Below are positions 7,579 to 16,241 of a stretch of DNA of 34,428 nt, piece after piece. The number at the start of each line of letters is the position of its first letter. Positions within the stretch are counted from its first letter, which is position 1. The translations under genes and the position numbers were made by a program. Where the stretch lies: assembly GCA_009377395.1 (NCBI GenBank), contig WHUB01000045.1, positions 1 to 34,428 of the forward strand, in the 5' to 3' direction. This DNA is from Actinophytocola sp. (lineage in GTDB: Bacteria > Actinomycetota > Actinomycetes > Mycobacteriales > Pseudonocardiaceae). The notes beneath the pieces are model-generated. The model saw only the letters and a program-made list of their open reading frames with translations, was not told where the DNA came from and did not search any database.

Positions 7579-8805
7579 TCAGCGCACCTCGGCGAGCAGC
7601 TTCGCCACCCGCGAGACGCCCTCGACCAGATCGGACTCCGCGAGCGCGTAGGAGAAGCGGAAGTAACCGGGCGTGCCGAACGCCTCGCCGGGCACGACGG
7701 CGACCTCGGCGTGTTCCAGGATCAGGTCGGCGAGCTCGACGGTGTTCGCCGGCGTCACGCCGCGCAGCTCCCTGCCGAGCAGCGCCTTCACCGAGGGGTA
7801 GGCGTAGAACGCGCCCTGCGGCGTCGGGCACTCCACCCCGGGGATGTCCGACAGCAGTGACACGATCTTCTTGCGGCGGCTGTCGAACGCGGCCCGCATC
7901 TCCTCGACCGCGTCGAGCGGCCCCGCGACGGCGGCGAGAGCCGCGCGCTGCGAGACATTGCCGACGTTGCCGCACAGGTGCGACTGGTACGAGGCCGCGG
8001 CCTTGATGATGTCGGCAGGACCCGCCATCCAGCCGACCCGCCAGCCGGTCATCGAGTACGTCTTGGCGATGCCGTTGAGGATCACCGTGGTGTCGGCCAG
8101 TTCGGGCACGACCGCCGAGATGGCGGGCGCGGTCACGCCGTCGTAGACGAGGTGTTCGTAGATCTCGTCGGTGACGACGAAGATCCCGTGCTCGTACGCC
8201 CAGCGGCCGATCGCCTCGACCTGCTCGCGCGGGTAGACCGAGCCGGTCGGGTTGGACGGCGAGTTGAACAGCAGCACCTTGGTGCGCTCGGTCCGCGCCG
8301 CCTCGAGCTGGTCGACGGTGACCAGGTAGTCGGTCGACTCGTCGGCGGTGACCTGCACCGGCACCCCGCCCGCCAGCTTGATCGACTCGGGGTAGGTGGT
8401 CCAGTACGGCGCGAGCAGCAGCACCTCGTCGCCCGGATCGCAGAGCGTCGCGAAGGCGGAGTACACCGCCTGCTTGCCGCCGTTGGTGACGAGCACCTGC
8501 GAGGCGTCCAGCTCGACGCCGGAGTCCCGCTTGGTCTTGGCCGCGATCGCCTCGCGCAGCTCGGGTAGACCGGCGGCGGCGGTGTAGCCGTGGTTGGCGC
8601 GGTCGTGCACCGCGGCCGCGGCGGCGTCGACGACGTAGTCCGGCGTGGGAAAGTCGGGCTGCCCGGCGCCGAACCCGATCACCGGCCGTCCCTTGGCCTT
8701 GAGTTCCTTCGCCTTGGCGTCGACCGCGAGCGTCGCGGACGGCTTGATCCCCGCGATGCGGGCGGAAATACGACGTGCTGAGTGTGCTGTGTCCGGTGAG
8801 ACCAT
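7579..8805 (-). CDS. aspC: Aspartate-type aminotransferase (class I, PLP-dependent)
   Basis: A fold-type I aminotransferase that moves an amino group between aspartate and 2-oxoglutarate (or related acids) in the cytoplasm. Family motifs include [14 protein letters not shown] near the N-terminus, [25 protein letters not shown], the PLP-lysine segment [15 protein letters not shown] (Lys248 from this start) and FRFSYA near the end. I start at ATG 8805 (408 aa), where GGGGG lies just upstream and the N-terminus fits actinobacterial relatives ([17 protein letters not shown]). ATG 8814 and GTG 8865 are in-frame alternatives. The gene is convergent with hadB, 4 bases apart, and interrupts the ribosomal gene neighbourhood. 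Exact substrate preference cannot be read from the sequence. Confidence 0.93.
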   Translation of the reverse strand: MVSPDTAHSARRISARIAGIKPSATLAVDAKAKELKAKGRPVIGFGAGQPDFPTPDYVVDAAAAAVHDRANHGYTAAAGLPELREAIAAKTKRDSGVELDASQVLVTNGGKQAVYSAFATLCDPGDEVLLLAPYWTTYPESIKLAGGVPVQVTADESTDYLVTVDQLEAARTERTKVLLFNSPSNPTGSVYPREQVEAIGRWAYEHGIFVVTDEIYEHLVYDGVTAPAISAVVPELADTTVILNGIAKTYSMTGWRVGWMAGPADIIKAAASYQSHLCGNVGNVSQRAALAAVAGPLDAVEEMRAAFDSRRKKIVSLLSDIPGVECPTPQGAFYAYPSVKALLGRELRGVTPANTVELADLILEHAEVAVVPGEAFGTPGYFRFSYALAESDLVEGVSRVAKLLAEVR

Positions 8806-8959
8806 GGCCCCCATGGTTTCACGAGGGCAGCCCGACTGATAGCCGAGCCCACCGTTGCCGTACACTTCTCAACTTGGAACGCTACCCACTCGATCCCCGG
8901 TACTGATCGGGGTAGGGCGGCGTGCCCGCTTATCGTTGGAGATCCCCGGTCTCCCGCGA

Positions 8960-9032
<73 letters not shown>

Positions 9033-9101
9033 CAAGCGAGGACAGTTCGGCGAAGCGACAACCATAGATAGAGGACATGAACGACTTGTGAGGAGTTCCT
9101 T

Positions 9102-9488
9102 GTGAGCGACGACGGCGAGAAGGGCAACGGCGCGGACGAGCGGCGTTCGTCCCGTCCGGAGTCCGCCGCCTCCCGGCGCGCGCGGCGCCGTCCCGCCGAA
9201 GGCAAGGGCGCCGTCAAGGGCAAGTCGGCCGGTTCGACGCCGACGGGCCGCAAGGACACCCCGGCCGCGACCAAGCGGGACAGGGGCGAGCCGAAGCAGC
9301 CGCTGCCGAAGCGGGTCGCGCGGTATCTCCGCGAGGTCGTCGCCGAGCTTCGCAAGGTCATCTGGCCGACTCGCAAACAGCTGGTCACCTACACGATCGT
9401 GGTCATCGTGTTCGTCGCCTTCATGATCAGCCTGGTCGCGGGGCTCGACTGGGTGTTCGGCAAGGCCATGTTCGCGCTTTTCGGCTGA
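9102..9488 (+). CDS. secE: Preprotein translocase subunit SecE
   Basis: SecE is the essential clamp subunit of the SecYEG channel in the cytoplasmic membrane. The 128-residue product starts at GTG 9102 behind AGGAG (9091-9095). A long, basic, probably disordered N-terminal extension (about residues 1-70, rich in Arg, Ser and Lys) precedes the conserved core: YLREVVAELRKVIWPTRKQL, then one membrane segment (about 100-122, YTIVVIVFVAFMISLVAGLDW). Such extensions are common in actinobacteria. nusG follows after 72 bases, the near-universal secE-nusG arrangement. Confidence 0.96.
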   Translation: MSDDGEKGNGADERRSSRPESAASRRARRRPAEGKGAVKGKSAGSTPTGRKDTPAATKRDRGEPKQPLPKRVARYLREVVAELRKVIWPTRKQLVTYTIVVIVFVAFMISLVAGLDWVFGKAMFALFG

Positions 9489-9548
9489 GCGTGCACGGGC
9501 GCGGTGCCGCACGATAGAGGGTGCAACCCCGCATGCGAGAGAGATTGA

Positions 9549-10324
<776 letters not shown>

Positions 10325-10325
<1 letters not shown>

Positions 10326-10374
10326 CGGTCGCGAGACCGTTAGCACCGGCCGGGACGCTGGCAGGGCTCCCGGC
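10325..10374 (+). promoter_or_regulatory. Two hairpins in the nusG-rplK spacer, possible leader of the L11-L1 operon
   Basis: ACGGTC/GACCGT with tetraloop GCGA (10325-10340) and GCCGGGA/TCCCGGC (10349-10374) lie just before the rplK ribosome site. L1 is known to repress rplK-rplA by binding a leader structure in E. coli. I cannot recognise an L1 site with confidence, so this role is only a possibility. Confidence 0.3.
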
Positions 10375-10400
10375 AAGTCATTACCGAACAGGAAACGAGA

Positions 10401-10832
10401 ATGCCACCCAAGAAGAAGAAGCTTGCGGCGATCATCAAGCTGCAAATCGCCGCCGGGCAGGCGAACCCGGCGCCGCCGGTCGGCCCCGCGCTGGGTCAGC
10501 ACGGCGTCAACATCATGGAGTTCTGCAAGGCCTACAACGCCGCGACCGAGTCGCAGCGCGGCAATGTGGTACCGGTCGAGATCTCGGTCTTCGAGGACCG
10601 GTCGTTCGACTTCAAGCTGAAGACGCCGCCGGCGGCGAAGCTGCTGCTCAAGGCTGCCGGGATCGACAAGGGCTCCGGCGAGCCGCACAAGACCAAGGTC
10701 GGCAAGGTCACCTGGGACCAGGTCAAGGAGATCGCCGAGACCAAGAAGACCGACCTCAACGCCTACGACGTCGACCAGGCCGCGAAGATCATCGCGGGCA
10801 CGGCGCGCTCGATGGGGCTCACCGTCGAGTAG
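10401..10832 (+). CDS. rplK: 50S ribosomal protein L11
   Basis: L11 binds the GTPase-associated region of 23S rRNA at the base of the L7/L12 stalk and is part of the thiostrepton site. The 143-residue product begins [20 protein letters not shown]. The proline-rich N-terminal segment [20 protein letters not shown] and the C-terminal RNA-binding segment ([20 protein letters not shown], ending ARSMGLTVE) are typical. ATG 10401 follows AGGAAA (10390-10395). rplA follows after 80 bases in the usual two-gene operon. Confidence 0.98.
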   Translation: MPPKKKKLAAIIKLQIAAGQANPAPPVGPALGQHGVNIMEFCKAYNAATESQRGNVVPVEISVFEDRSFDFKLKTPPAAKLLLKAAGIDKGSGEPHKTKVGKVTWDQVKEIAETKKTDLNAYDVDQAAKIIAGTARSMGLTVE

Positions 10833-10912
10833 GACGTCACCCAGCACGACGTGGGAGAGCCAGGCGCTGGCTCACACACCACAACTGATCCACCGAGAAC
10901 GAAGGACAGAGC

Positions 10913-11626
10913 ATGACCAAGCGCAGCAAGGCCTACCGCAAGGCCACCGAGCTGATCGACCGGGAGCGGCTGTACTCGCCGCTCGAGGCGGTCGAGCTCG
11001 CCAAGCAGACCTCCGGCGTCAAGCTGGACGCGACCGTCGAGGTCGCGATGCGGCTCGGCGTCGACCCCCGCAAGGCCGACCAGATGGTCCGCGGCACCGT
11101 GAACCTGCCGCACGGTACGGGTAAGACCGTCCGCGTCATCGTCTTCACCTCCGGCGACAAGGCCGCCGAGGCCGAGGCCGCCGGTGCTGACGTGGCCGGT
11201 TCCGACGAGTTGATCGAGCGCATCCAGGGTGGCTGGCTCGACTTCGACGCCGCGATCGCGACACCGGACCAGATGGCCAAGGTGGGTAAGATCGCCAGGA
11301 TCCTCGGCCCCCGTGGCCTCATGCCGAACCCGAAGACCGGCACCGTGACCCCCAACTTCGCGAAGGCGATCGCGGACATCAAGGGCGGCAAGGTGAGCTT
11401 CCGGGTCGACAAGCAGGCCAACCTGCACCTGATCATCGGCAAGGCGTCGTTCGAGCCGGAGAAGCTGGTGGAGAACTACGCCGCCGCGCTCGACGAGATC
11501 ATGCGTGCGAAGCCGTCCGCGGCGAAGGGCCGGTTCGTCCAGAAGGTCACCTTCACGACGACCATGGGCCCGGGCATCCCGGTCGACCCGGCCCGCACCC
11601 GCAACCTCCTCGAGGCCGAGGCCTGA
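10913..11626 (+). CDS. rplA: 50S ribosomal protein L1
   Basis: L1 forms the mobile L1 stalk that helps release deacylated tRNA and, in many bacteria, represses its own operon. The 237-residue product starts at ATG 10913 behind GAAGGA (10901-10906). It shows the L1 signature [16 protein letters not shown] and the segment [22 protein letters not shown]. The C-terminus ([14 protein letters not shown]) is complete. A long inverted repeat and a terminator lie downstream. Confidence 0.98.
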   Translation: MTKRSKAYRKATELIDRERLYSPLEAVELAKQTSGVKLDATVEVAMRLGVDPRKADQMVRGTVNLPHGTGKTVRVIVFTSGDKAAEAEAAGADVAGSDELIERIQGGWLDFDAAIATPDQMAKVGKIARILGPRGLMPNPKTGTVTPNFAKAIADIKGGKVSFRVDKQANLHLIIGKASFEPEKLVENYAAALDEIMRAKPSAAKGRFVQKVTFTTTMGPGIPVDPARTRNLLEAEA

Positions 11627-11650
11627 CAGTGCCAGTAGATACCAATTCGA

Positions 11651-11706
11651 CCGGAAGCAAGTGAACGTGCAGGGCAAGCCAGGATGGCACGTCCACTTAC
11701 TTCCGG
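11651..11706. repeat. Long imperfect inverted repeat downstream of rplA
   Basis: CCGGAAGCAAGTGAACGTGC (11651-11670) is complementary to GCACGTCCACTTACTTCCGG (11687-11706) at 18 of 20 positions around a 16-base loop. No T tract follows. It sits 24 bases after the rplA stop, before a more conventional terminator. Confidence 0.8.
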
Positions 11707-11728
11707 CCGCTTGATATAGACCCCGAAC

Positions 11729-11767
11729 CGGCGCCCGGGCACCCTGTGCCCCGGCGCCGTTCTATTT
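11729..11767. terminator. Terminator between rplA and the convergent membrane-protein gene
   Basis: CGGCGCC-C-GGGCAC (11729-11742) pairs with GTGCCC-C-GGCGCCG (11746-11759) with one C-C mismatch and loop CCT. TTCTATTT follows on the + strand. The stop codon of the reverse-strand gene lies in the tail, so the hairpin itself is outside that gene and could serve both directions. Confidence 0.75.
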
Positions 11768-12607
11768 CGGGCAGTGGCGCGGGCCGGGCTTGTGGCCGGT
11801 GATGAGCCACTGCTGGCCCTCGGCATTGGGGATCTTCGTCGCGATGAACGTGCCGAGCGCCGGCCCGCCGGTGATCGTGCCGCTCCAGCTTCTCGCCGCC
11901 GCGCACGAGTCGATGGCATGCGACTCGCCCTCCTTGGTGCGCGCGACCTTGTAGTAGAGGTTGTACGGAATCGAGGTGGGCAGCGACTCGACGTAGTCGG
12001 TGACGTTCGTGACCTGCTTGTTCAGTGCGATCACGGCGGCGGCGCACGTCGGCGCGCCCATGTCGGCGGCGAACTGGTTGCGTCCCTCTTGGCTGAACCG
12101 GAGGCAGACCTTCGAGACCTGCGGCCGTCCGGTCTCCGGAACCACCTGCGCGATGCGGTTGTAGATGTCCCGGACCGCCTCGTAGGGGTCGCTGGCGTAG
12201 AGCTTGGTCGCGGTGGCCTTCTTGCCGCCCTGCTCGGCCAGCTCCTCGGTCGACGGCTCGCTTGACCCGCCGAGGTAGTGGTTGATCGCCCAGGCCGCCC
12301 CGGCGGCGACCGCGATGAGCACGAGCGCCGCCGTCAGCAGCTTGCCGCCGAACGCGGTCAGCCATGCCGGCGGCCTGCGGCGTTGTCCGTTCTCCTTCGA
12401 CTCGGCGGGGACCAGCTCCTCGCCGTGTTCCCGCTTGTGCTCGAGGAACCGCTGGAACTCCTGGAACTCGCGGAACTGCCGCAGCTCCTCCTCGTCGACC
12501 GGTTCCGCTGGTCGTGCCGAGGGCGCCGACTCCTCCCGGGGCGCCGGAAGGTTCGCGCCCCCGTCCTGCTCGTTGTCCTGACGCCGTTCTGCCACGCGCC
12601 CCATCAT
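11762..12607 (-). CDS. Hypothetical single-pass membrane protein with extracytoplasmic domain
   Basis: I do not recognise this 281-residue protein by name. It has a charged cytoplasmic N-terminus with a repeated aromatic-polar heptad-like stretch (ELRQFREFQEFQRFLEHK, about 41-58), probably helical. One membrane segment follows (about 88-109), then an extracytoplasmic domain of about 170 residues with four cysteines (in KVCLRF, APTCAAA, DSCAAA and RHCPK), which could form two disulfides. The pattern of a helix (YEAVRDIYNRIAQ), a 'CLRFSQEGRNQF' segment and a closing WLITGHKPGP strand resembles NTF2-like or DUF4878-type domains; this is a weak inference. The start is ATG 12607, with ATG 12604 and GTG 12595 as alternatives. 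It separates the L11/L1 and L10/L12 operons and reads against both. Confidence 0.8.
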   Translation of the reverse strand: MMGRVAERRQDNEQDGGANLPAPREESAPSARPAEPVDEEELRQFREFQEFQRFLEHKREHGEELVPAESKENGQRRRPPAWLTAFGGKLLTAALVLIAVAAGAAWAINHYLGGSSEPSTEELAEQGGKKATATKLYASDPYEAVRDIYNRIAQVVPETGRPQVSKVCLRFSQEGRNQFAADMGAPTCAAAVIALNKQVTNVTDYVESLPTSIPYNLYYKVARTKEGESHAIDSCAAARSWSGTITGGPALGTFIATKIPNAEGQQWLITGHKPGPRHCPK

Positions 12608-12639
12608 GCCGGACGGTCGGCAGTGCTTATTCCTGAGTC

Positions 12640-12750
12640 GGGCTATTCACCACTGGAGAAGTCAGGTCGAGCAGCTACCTCCGGTGCAGTCAGCCGTCGT
12701 GACCGACCTCCTTCGTCGGCCGGTCTCGCCGACTGACTTGTGAATAGCCC
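12640..12750. mobile_element. 111-bp MITE-like element with terminal inverted repeats
   Basis: The ends are perfect 11-bp inverted repeats, GGGCTATTCAC (12640-12650) and GTGAATAGCCC (12740-12750). The similarity continues inward: AAGTCAG (12659-12665, after an 8-base insertion) matches CTGACTT (12733-12739) inverted. The interior contains further short dyads (GACCG/CGGTC, 12701-12725) and no open reading frame. No clear target duplication is visible. It could also be a large extruding hairpin; a non-autonomous transposable repeat is the favoured reading. Confidence 0.5.
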
Positions 12751-12790
12751 TACGCGGGTACCCGCGCATCACCGCCGGTTCGCCCTGCCG

Positions 12791-12796
12791 TATGCT
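12791..12796 (+). promoter_or_regulatory. Candidate -10 box for the rplJ-rplL transcript
   Basis: TATGCT at 12791-12796 would start transcription near 12803, exactly where the conserved L10 leader structure begins. No good -35 box is seen at 16-18 bases, so support comes mainly from its position. Confidence 0.3.
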
Positions 12797-12804
12797 TGAG
12801 GACG

Positions 12805-12950
12805 GTTCTACCGAAGACCGCTGGTCTCATGGACGCCTGTGTCCATGACGAAGGCCCCGCAGCGCGGGCGGCCTGCGCAGGAGGAACGAGGCTTCGCCCG
12901 GCACGTTCGCGTGCCGCAACGCCCCGCGCCGCTTGCGCAGGGCGTTTTGT
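12805..12950 (+). ncRNA. Ribosomal protein L10 leader RNA (autoregulatory)
   Basis: The transcript before rplJ contains hairpins AGACC/GGTCT (12815-12827) and ATGGAC/GTCCAT (12829-12846), then the motif GGCCTGCGCAGG (12870-12881), which resembles the conserved part of actinobacterial L10 leaders. In this known family the L10(L12)4 complex binds the leader and represses its own operon when in excess. A hairpin with a T run ends the region. The boundaries are approximate. Confidence 0.75.
12918..12948 (+). terminator. Attenuator-like hairpin inside the L10 leader
   Basis: AACGCCC (12918-12924) pairs with GGGCGTT (12940-12946), with a further inner GCG/CGC helix, directly followed by a TTTT run (12945-12948). 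It lies about 60 bases before the rplJ start, which suggests control by premature termination. Confidence 0.6.
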
Positions 12951-13009
12951 CGTCTCTGGGCCGGGAACCGCCACGGTCGCCAGCTAGCAGAGATGAGAGG
13001 AGGCGACAC

Positions 13010-13537
13010 ATGGCGAAGCCTGACAAGGTGGCGGCCGTCGCCGAGATCGCGGACCGGTTCCGCACCAGCTCGGCTGCCGTTATCACCGAGTACACCGGCC
13101 TCTCCGTTTCCCAGCTCTCCGAGCTGCGTCGCGCTCTCGGCTCTGGCGCCAAGTACCGGGTCGCGAAGAACACCCTCGTCAAGCGTGCCGCTGAGGACGC
13201 GGGCGTCGAGGGGCTTGACCACCTCTTCCTCGGGCCGACCGCCATCGCCTTCATCGAGGGCGAGCCGGTCGACGCGGCGAAGGCGCTCAAGACGTTCGCG
13301 AAGGACAACAACGCCCTTGTGATCAAGGGCGGCTACATGGACGGTCAGCCGATCTCCGCCGACGAGGTCAACCGGCTCGCCGACCTGGAGAGCCGCGAGG
13401 TCCTGCTGTCGAAGGCAGCGGGCGCGTTCAAGGCGAAGTTGTTCGAGGCGGCCAGGATGTTCGCGGAGCCTGCCTCGCAGGTCGCCCGCCTTTCCAAGGC
13501 GCTGGAAGACAAGCGCAACGAAGAAGAGGCCGCCTGA
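13010..13537 (+). CDS. rplJ: 50S ribosomal protein L10
   Basis: L10 anchors the L7/L12 dimers to the ribosome and forms the stalk base. The 175-residue product starts at ATG 13010, six bases after a perfect AGGAGG (12998-13003); the frame is open further upstream, but that part is the leader RNA. Family segments are [36 protein letters not shown] and [19 protein letters not shown]. The C-terminal helix that binds L7/L12 dimers is [20 protein letters not shown]. rplL follows after 60 bases. Confidence 0.97.
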   Translation: MAKPDKVAAVAEIADRFRTSSAAVITEYTGLSVSQLSELRRALGSGAKYRVAKNTLVKRAAEDAGVEGLDHLFLGPTAIAFIEGEPVDAAKALKTFAKDNNALVIKGGYMDGQPISADEVNRLADLESREVLLSKAAGAFKAKLFEAARMFAEPASQVARLSKALEDKRNEEEAA

Positions 13538-13597
13538 CGCCGAGCACCGGCCGAGAGCTGAGCAACACCACCCACCAACCACGGAAGGAAGGCCACC

Positions 13598-13984
13598 ATG
13601 GCCAAGCTGAGCACTGACGAGCTGCTTGACGCGTTCAAGGAGCTGACCCTGATGGAGCTTTCGGACTTCGTGAAGAAGTTCGAGGAGACCTTCGACGTGT
13701 CCGCCGCCGCGCCGGTCGCGGCCGTCGCCGCCGCCCCCGCTGCCGCCGCCGAGGAGGCCGAGGAGGAGCAGGACGAGTTCGACGTCATCCTCGAGGGCGC
13801 GGGCGACAAGAAGATCCAGGTCATCAAGGTCGTCCGTGAGGTCGTCTCCGGCCTCGGCCTCAAGGAGGCGAAGGAGCTCGTCGAGGGCGCGCCGAAGCCG
13901 ATCCTGGAGAAGGTCGACAAGGACGCCGCCGACGCGGCCAAGGAGAAGCTGGAGGGTGCTGGCGCTTCGGTCAGCGTCAAGTAA
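13598..13984 (+). CDS. rplL: 50S ribosomal protein L7/L12
   Basis: L7/L12 is the multi-copy stalk protein that recruits and activates translational GTPases. The 128-residue product has the N-terminal dimerisation domain ([20 protein letters not shown]), an Ala/Glu-rich hinge (about 38-58) and the globular C-terminal domain ([36 protein letters not shown]). ATG 13598 follows GGAAGGAAGG (13583-13592). It is the last gene of the L10-L12 operon and is followed by a strong hairpin. Confidence 0.98.
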   Translation: MAKLSTDELLDAFKELTLMELSDFVKKFEETFDVSAAAPVAAVAAAPAAAAEEAEEEQDEFDVILEGAGDKKIQVIKVVREVVSGLGLKEAKELVEGAPKPILEKVDKDAADAAKEKLEGAGASVSVK

Positions 13985-14013
13985 CCCACGTGCACTAAGC
14001 GCATATAGCTGGC

Positions 14014-14050
14014 GTAACGGGCAGTCATCCGTAGGATGGCTGCCCGTTAC
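14014..14050 (+). terminator. Hairpin terminator after rplL
   Basis: GTAACGGGCAGTCATCC (14014-14030) pairs with GGATGGCTGCCCGTTAC (14034-14050): a 17-bp stem with one T-G pair and loop GTA. No T tract follows, as is common for actinobacterial terminators. Confidence 0.8.
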
Positions 14051-14221
14051 TGCGTCCGGGGCATCCCAGACGAGTAACATCTGATATGACATGAGCCACA
14101 GCGGAGGTACGGTCCCTGCGGGAGACCCGCAGCGAAAAATCTTATGACTGATGAGTAACCTGTCTCACCACGGTTCGTTGCACCGGGTGAAGGGGACCTG
14201 ACGTTCAATTCGCATGCGCGC

Positions 14222-14247
14222 TGCCGAGTGCCGAGTGCCGAGTGCCG
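14222..14247. repeat. Short tandem repeat of TGCCGAG upstream of the mce operon
   Basis: TGCCGAG is repeated three times and then partly (TGCCG). It lies 40 bases before the ATPase start. The rest of the 13985-14286 spacer holds the rplL terminator; I see no convincing promoter, though GATATGAC near 14082 could hold a -10 box. Confidence 0.75.
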
Positions 14248-14286
14248 TGGACCGTGAGCTCAACATAACCGGATTCAGGAGGTCCG

Positions 14287-15453
14287 ATGGGTGCCGAGGT
14301 GGTCGTCGAGGGGCTGACGAAGTCCTTCGGGAGCCAAAACATCTGGCGGGATGTGACGCTGACGTTGCCGCCGGGTGAGGTGTCGGCCATGCTCGGACCG
14401 TCCGGTACCGGCAAGTCGGTGTTCCTGAAGTCGATGATCGGCCTGCTGCGGCCGGACTCAGGCAAGTGTGTCGTCAACGGCACCGACATCGTGCAGTGCT
14501 CCGAGCGGGAGCTGTACGAGACCCGCAAGCTGTTCGGGGTGCTGTTCCAGGACGGCGCGCTGTTCGGGTCGATGAGCCTCTACGACAACGTCGCCTTCCC
14601 GCTGCGTGAGCACACCAAGAAGTCCGAGTCCGAGGTCAAGCGGATCGTGCTCGAAAAGCTGGAGATGACCGGTCTCAAGGGCGCGGAGGGCAAGCTGCCG
14701 GGTGAGATCTCCGGTGGTATGCGCAAGCGTGCCGGGCTGGCCCGCGCCCTGGTGCTGGATCCGGAGATCATCCTCTGCGACGAGCCGGACTCCGGTCTCG
14801 ACCCCGTGCGCACCGCTTACCTGAGCCAGCTGCTGATCGACCTGAACACGCAGATCGACGCGACGATTCTGGTGGTCACCCACAACATCAACGTGGCGCG
14901 GACGTTGCCGGACAACCTGGGCATGCTCTTCCGCAAGGAACTGATCATGTTCGGCCCGCGTGAGGTGTTGCTGACCTCCGAGGAGCCGGTGGTGGAGCAG
15001 TTCCTCAACGGCAAGCGGATCGGTCCGATCGGGATGTCCGAGGAGAAGGACACCGCCCAGATGGCCGCCGAGCAGGCGATGGCGGAAGCGGGGCAGCACC
15101 ACGGCGGCACCGAGGATGTGCGCGGCATCGTGCCGCAGATCCAGCCCACCCCCGGCCTGCCGGAGCGCCAAGGCGAGAAGCGCCGCAAGGACCGGGTCAT
15201 GCGCATCCTGCACACGCTGCCCCCGGCGGCGCAGGAAGGCATCATCGAGTCGCTCACCCCGGAGGAGCAGCGGCACTACGGCGTCCGCCCGCACACCATG
15301 GCAGGCGCGCGGCAGGCGCCGGTGTCGGAGTCGACCCAGGGCCAGCTGCCGTCCGACCAGGTGGCGCAGCTGCCGAACCACGACTGGGGAACCGCGACCG
15401 GACGAGTACGGCCCAGTGGTGAGACCCCACCGGGACAGGGTGGTGTGCGGTGA
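14287..15453 (+). CDS. mkl: Mce/Mla-type ABC transporter ATP-binding protein (Mkl/MlaF family)
   Basis: This 388-residue cytoplasmic ATPase should power the Mce lipid transporter encoded directly downstream. It has Walker A GPSGTGKS (37-44), Q-loop Gln88, the signature ISGGMRKR (from 141, in the MlaF-like form), Walker B with Asp165-Glu166 and the switch His199. Beyond the nucleotide-binding domain, a tail of about 130 residues (after position 255) is typical of mycobacterial Mkl but absent from E. coli MlaF. ATG 14287 follows a perfect AGGAGG (14277-14282). The stop overlaps the next start by 4 bases (GTGA), so ATPase and permease are translationally coupled. In M. tuberculosis mkl is also downstream of rplL but stands apart from any mce operon. 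Confidence 0.94.
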   Translation: MGAEVVVEGLTKSFGSQNIWRDVTLTLPPGEVSAMLGPSGTGKSVFLKSMIGLLRPDSGKCVVNGTDIVQCSERELYETRKLFGVLFQDGALFGSMSLYDNVAFPLREHTKKSESEVKRIVLEKLEMTGLKGAEGKLPGEISGGMRKRAGLARALVLDPEIILCDEPDSGLDPVRTAYLSQLLIDLNTQIDATILVVTHNINVARTLPDNLGMLFRKELIMFGPREVLLTSEEPVVEQFLNGKRIGPIGMSEEKDTAQMAAEQAMAEAGQHHGGTEDVRGIVPQIQPTPGLPERQGEKRRKDRVMRILHTLPPAAQEGIIESLTPEEQRHYGVRPHTMAGARQAPVSESTQGQLPSDQVAQLPNHDWGTATGRVRPSGETPPGQGGVR

Positions 15454-16241
15454 CGGCAACGACCGCTGCCAAGTTCCCCGGCAGGGGAATGCTCGAACAA
15501 ACCGGAAGACTCTTCGCCCTCGGCCTCGACGTCATACGGATGAGCTTCCACCGGCCGTTCCAGGCGCGGGAGTTCATCCAGCAGGCGTGGTTCATCGCGG
15601 GTGTGTCGATCCTGCCGGCGATGCTGGTGTCGATCCCGTTCGGCGCGGTCGTCTCGCTCCAGCTCGGCTCGCTGGTCAGCCAGCTCGGCGCGGAGTCGTT
15701 CACCGGCGCGGTCAGCGTGCTCGCGATCATCCAGCAGGCGTCCCCGATCGTCTGCGCGCTGATCGTCGCGGGCGCCGCGGGCGCCGCGATCTGCGCCGAC
15801 ATCGGCGCACGCACCATCCGCGAGGAGATCGACGCGATGGAGGTGCTCGGCGTGTCTGCCGTGCAGCGCCTCGTGGTGCCGAGGGTGCTGGCGTCGATGC
15901 TGGTCGCGATGCTGCTCAACGGCGTCGTCAGCGTGGTCGGCGTGCTCGGCGGGTACTTCTTCAACGTCATCCTGCAGGGCGGCACACCCGGCGCCTACCT
16001 CGCCAGCTTCTCGGCGCTCGCACAGCTTCCCGACCTGTGGATCAGCGAGATCAAGGCGATCATCTTCGGCTTCATGGCCGGTGTCGTCGCCTGTTATCGC
16101 GGCCTGAACCCGCCGCCAGGACCGAAGGGGGTCGGTGACGCGGTCAACCAGTCCGTCGTCATCACCTTCCTGCTGCTGTTCTTCATCAACTTCATCCTGA
16201 CGGCCGTGTACCTCACCATCGTGCCGCCGAAGACGGGGTGA
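15450..16241 (+). CDS. yrbEA: Mce transporter permease YrbEA (MlaE family)
   Basis: A 263-residue integral membrane protein with five or six hydrophobic segments, the first of two permease subunits that form the membrane core of the Mce complex. It carries the MlaE-type coupling motif REEIDAMEVLGVSAVQRLVVPRVLA, which contacts the ATPase, and the segment AGAAGAAICADIGARTI before it. GTG 15450 overlaps the ATPase stop by 4 bases. Its own stop overlaps the yrbEB start. Two adjacent, non-identical YrbE genes are the rule in actinobacterial mce operons. Confidence 0.94.
   Translation: MTATTAAKFPGRGMLEQTGRLFALGLDVIRMSFHRPFQAREFIQQAWFIAGVSILPAMLVSIPFGAVVSLQLGSLVSQLGAESFTGAVSVLAIIQQASPIVCALIVAGAAGAAICADIGARTIREEIDAMEVLGVSAVQRLVVPRVLASMLVAMLLNGVVSVVGVLGGYFFNVILQGGTPGAYLASFSALAQLPDLWISEIKAIIFGFMAGVVACYRGLNPPPGPKGVGDAVNQSVVITFLLLFFINFILTAVYLTIVPPKTG

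Noticed and set aside
12839-13009. N-terminal extension of L10 by 57 residues
   Set aside because: This stretch is the L10 leader RNA with hairpins; a perfect ribosome site precedes ATG 13010, which gives a normal L10 length.
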